From contig NZ_KV917376.1 of the NCBI RefSeq assembly GCF_002019695.1, positions 4,591,862 through 4,655,861 of the forward strand: a DNA stretch of 64,000 bases. Reading direction: 5' to 3'. Source of the stretch: Evansella clarkii (GTDB taxonomy: Bacteria > Bacillota > Bacilli > Bacillales > Salisediminibacteriaceae). Each line of letters opens with the position of its first letter. Within the stretch, counting starts at the first letter, position 1. A program made the position numbers and the translations under genes. The notes beneath the pieces are model-generated. The model did no database searches, was not told the DNA's origin, and worked only from the letters and a program-made list of their open reading frames with translations. Below, in pieces: positions 63,170 through 64,000 of the stretch.

Positions 63170-64000
63170 ATCGAGTAGGAGGGGGTGACTAACCCCCGAC
63201 CTCTCACACCACCGTACGTACGGATCCGTATACGGCGGTTTCATGAAAATCAAACGTTATATCAACGACTTCAAACCCATCCTGCGCCAATAGGCGTCAT
63301 TAAGCGTATGGTGGAGAATTGGGCTACAGGCGACTCGCCAGTAGCCTTTTCTTGTGTTTCCCCATTCATAAGCCTTCTGCTTCGATACTCCCAAGGCGAT
63401 TAGGTTTCTGACTTTTGTTTTCGGTTTCTTCCATTCTTTCCATCGTACCATTCGAAGTCTTCTTCTTATCCACTTCATTAATTCCTTTAATACCGAGGGT
63501 GTTTCCGCCAGTCGGAAATAATTTCTCCAGCCGACGATAAACCGGTTCAGCTTGCCAATTCTGTATTCCATAGGAATACTTTTCTTTCGGGAAGTAATCT
63601 CACGGATTCGACCTTTTGCCCGTTGGATTGATTCCCTGTGTATTCTTATTTTCGCTTTTCCTTTAGAAGAAGCTGTGAAACTGAAACCCAGGAACTTTCG
63701 TTTCCACGGACGGTCTACCGCGCTCTTTTCCCGATTTACCTTTAGCTTCAGTTTATCTTCAATGAAGGTGATCATGTTCTTTCGGATACGCTCTGCGGCT
63801 TTCTTTGACCCCGTGTAAATCTGGCAGTCGTCCGCATAGCGGACAAAGCGAATACTCCGTTTCTCCAGTTCTTTGTCCAATTCATCCAGGACAATATTTG
63901 AGAGAAGCGGGCTTAATGGACTCCCTTGGGGAGTCCCCATGTCGTTTTGCCTAACTAATCCGTTTTCCATGATTCCTGCCTGAAGGTATTTCCGGATGAT
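63170..64000 (-). mobile_element. Group II intron, 3' part (continues beyond the window)
   Basis: A maturase gene is followed by domains V and VI typical of bacterial group II introns. The hairpin CCGCCGTATACGG..CCGTACGTACGGTGG (about 63208-63241) is domain V, and a GGGGGT/ACCCCC stem before CTACTCGAT is domain VI with the 3' splice site near 63170. The maturase lacks an endonuclease domain, which suggests class C; such introns insert after terminators. The 5' half and 5' exon are outside the window. Confidence 0.9.
63257..64000 (-). CDS. ltrA: Group II intron reverse transcriptase/maturase (C-terminal part)
   Basis: 247 visible residues, open to the window edge. RT domain motifs: GTPQGSPLSPLLSNIVLDEL, FVRYADDCQIY with the catalytic YADD, and VNREKSAVDRPWKRKFLGFS. 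Maturase domain X follows (KLNRFIVGWRNYFRLAETPS). The protein ends GLKSLI with no HNH endonuclease. It splices the intron RNA and reverse-transcribes it for mobility. The start lies upstream of the window. Confidence 0.96.
   Translation of the reverse strand: MIRKYLQAGIMENGLVRQNDMGTPQGSPLSPLLSNIVLDELDKELEKRSIRFVRYADDCQIYTGSKKAAERIRKNMITFIEDKLKLKVNREKSAVDRPWKRKFLGFSFTASSKGKAKIRIHRESIQRAKGRIREITSRKKSIPMEYRIGKLNRFIVGWRNYFRLAETPSVLKELMKWIRRRLRMVRWKEWKKPKTKVRNLIALGVSKQKAYEWGNTRKGYWRVACSPILHHTLNDAYWRRMGLKSLI

Overview
The window is a contiguous piece of a Bacillaceae chromosome. Gene order and protein sequences closely follow the Bacillus subtilis yqj/yqi/yqh region: spoIIIA, accBC, yqhY, nusB, folD, xseAB, ispA, dxs, yqxC, argR, recN, spoIVB, spo0A, bkdR, the bkd operon, brxB, yqjA and the mmdA/mcm genes. 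Three features point to an alkaliphilic or halophilic relative (Alkalihalobacillus/Evansella/Salipaludibacillus-like) rather than B. subtilis: a NaChBac-type sodium channel, an OLE RNA with its partner gene oapA, and a probable selenoprotein. The species cannot be fixed from the sequence alone.

Layout. 1-7.2 kb is mostly plus strand: the end of a voltage-gated Na+ channel, tnrA with an apparent autoregulatory TnrA box, an exported polysaccharide-deacetylase-like protein, a GNAT acetyltransferase, rocB-like (minus), the c-di-AMP receptor darB, namA and a VanW protein. 7.3-14.4 kb (minus) carries a lipoprotein redoxin with an in-frame UGA in a UxxC motif, yusF, yaaR, a flagellar block (ylqG-ylqH-fliS-flagellin) and a Y-family DNA polymerase. 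14.5-15.2 kb is a mosaic intergenic element holding thirteen tandem 32-33 bp repeats. 15.4-26 kb holds small regulators, a PepT-like peptidase, a methylmalonyl-CoA module (carboxyltransferase, a B12-domain/epimerase fusion, mutase), prli42, an L,D-transpeptidase, yqjA, tRNA-Arg and brxB. 26.4-36.8 kb is the complete branched-chain keto-acid operon ptb-bcd-buk-lpdV-bkdAA-bkdAB-bkdB behind a sigma-54 promoter, with its activator bkdR. 37-42.5 kb holds yqzF, a SteA/GT2/MraY-like cluster, spo0A and spoIVB. 42.6-53 kb holds recN, argR, tlyA, dxs, oapA, OLE RNA, ispA, xseBA, folD and nusB. 53.5-62.5 kb holds yqhY, accCB and the eight-gene spoIIIA operon. The window ends inside the 3' half of a group II intron.

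How it fits together. Branched-chain amino acids pass through Bcd and the Bkd complex to acyl-CoAs. Ptb and Buk recover ATP from these, and the propionyl-CoA branch can enter the TCA cycle through the mmdA/epimerase/mutase module. TnrA links the left end to nitrogen status. Spo0A, SpoIVB and SpoIIIA are central sporulation functions. IspA and Dxs supply isoprenoids and flank the OLE/OapA locus. At least four families of dispersed, inverted-repeat intergenic elements are scattered through the window and share sequence modules.

Most worth checking: the putative selenoprotein and its SECIS-like hairpin, a spoIIIAD gene that seems to start at AUU, the SteA-glycosyltransferase cluster beside spo0A, the cobalamin-domain/epimerase fusion, and the repeat array nested in a mosaic element.
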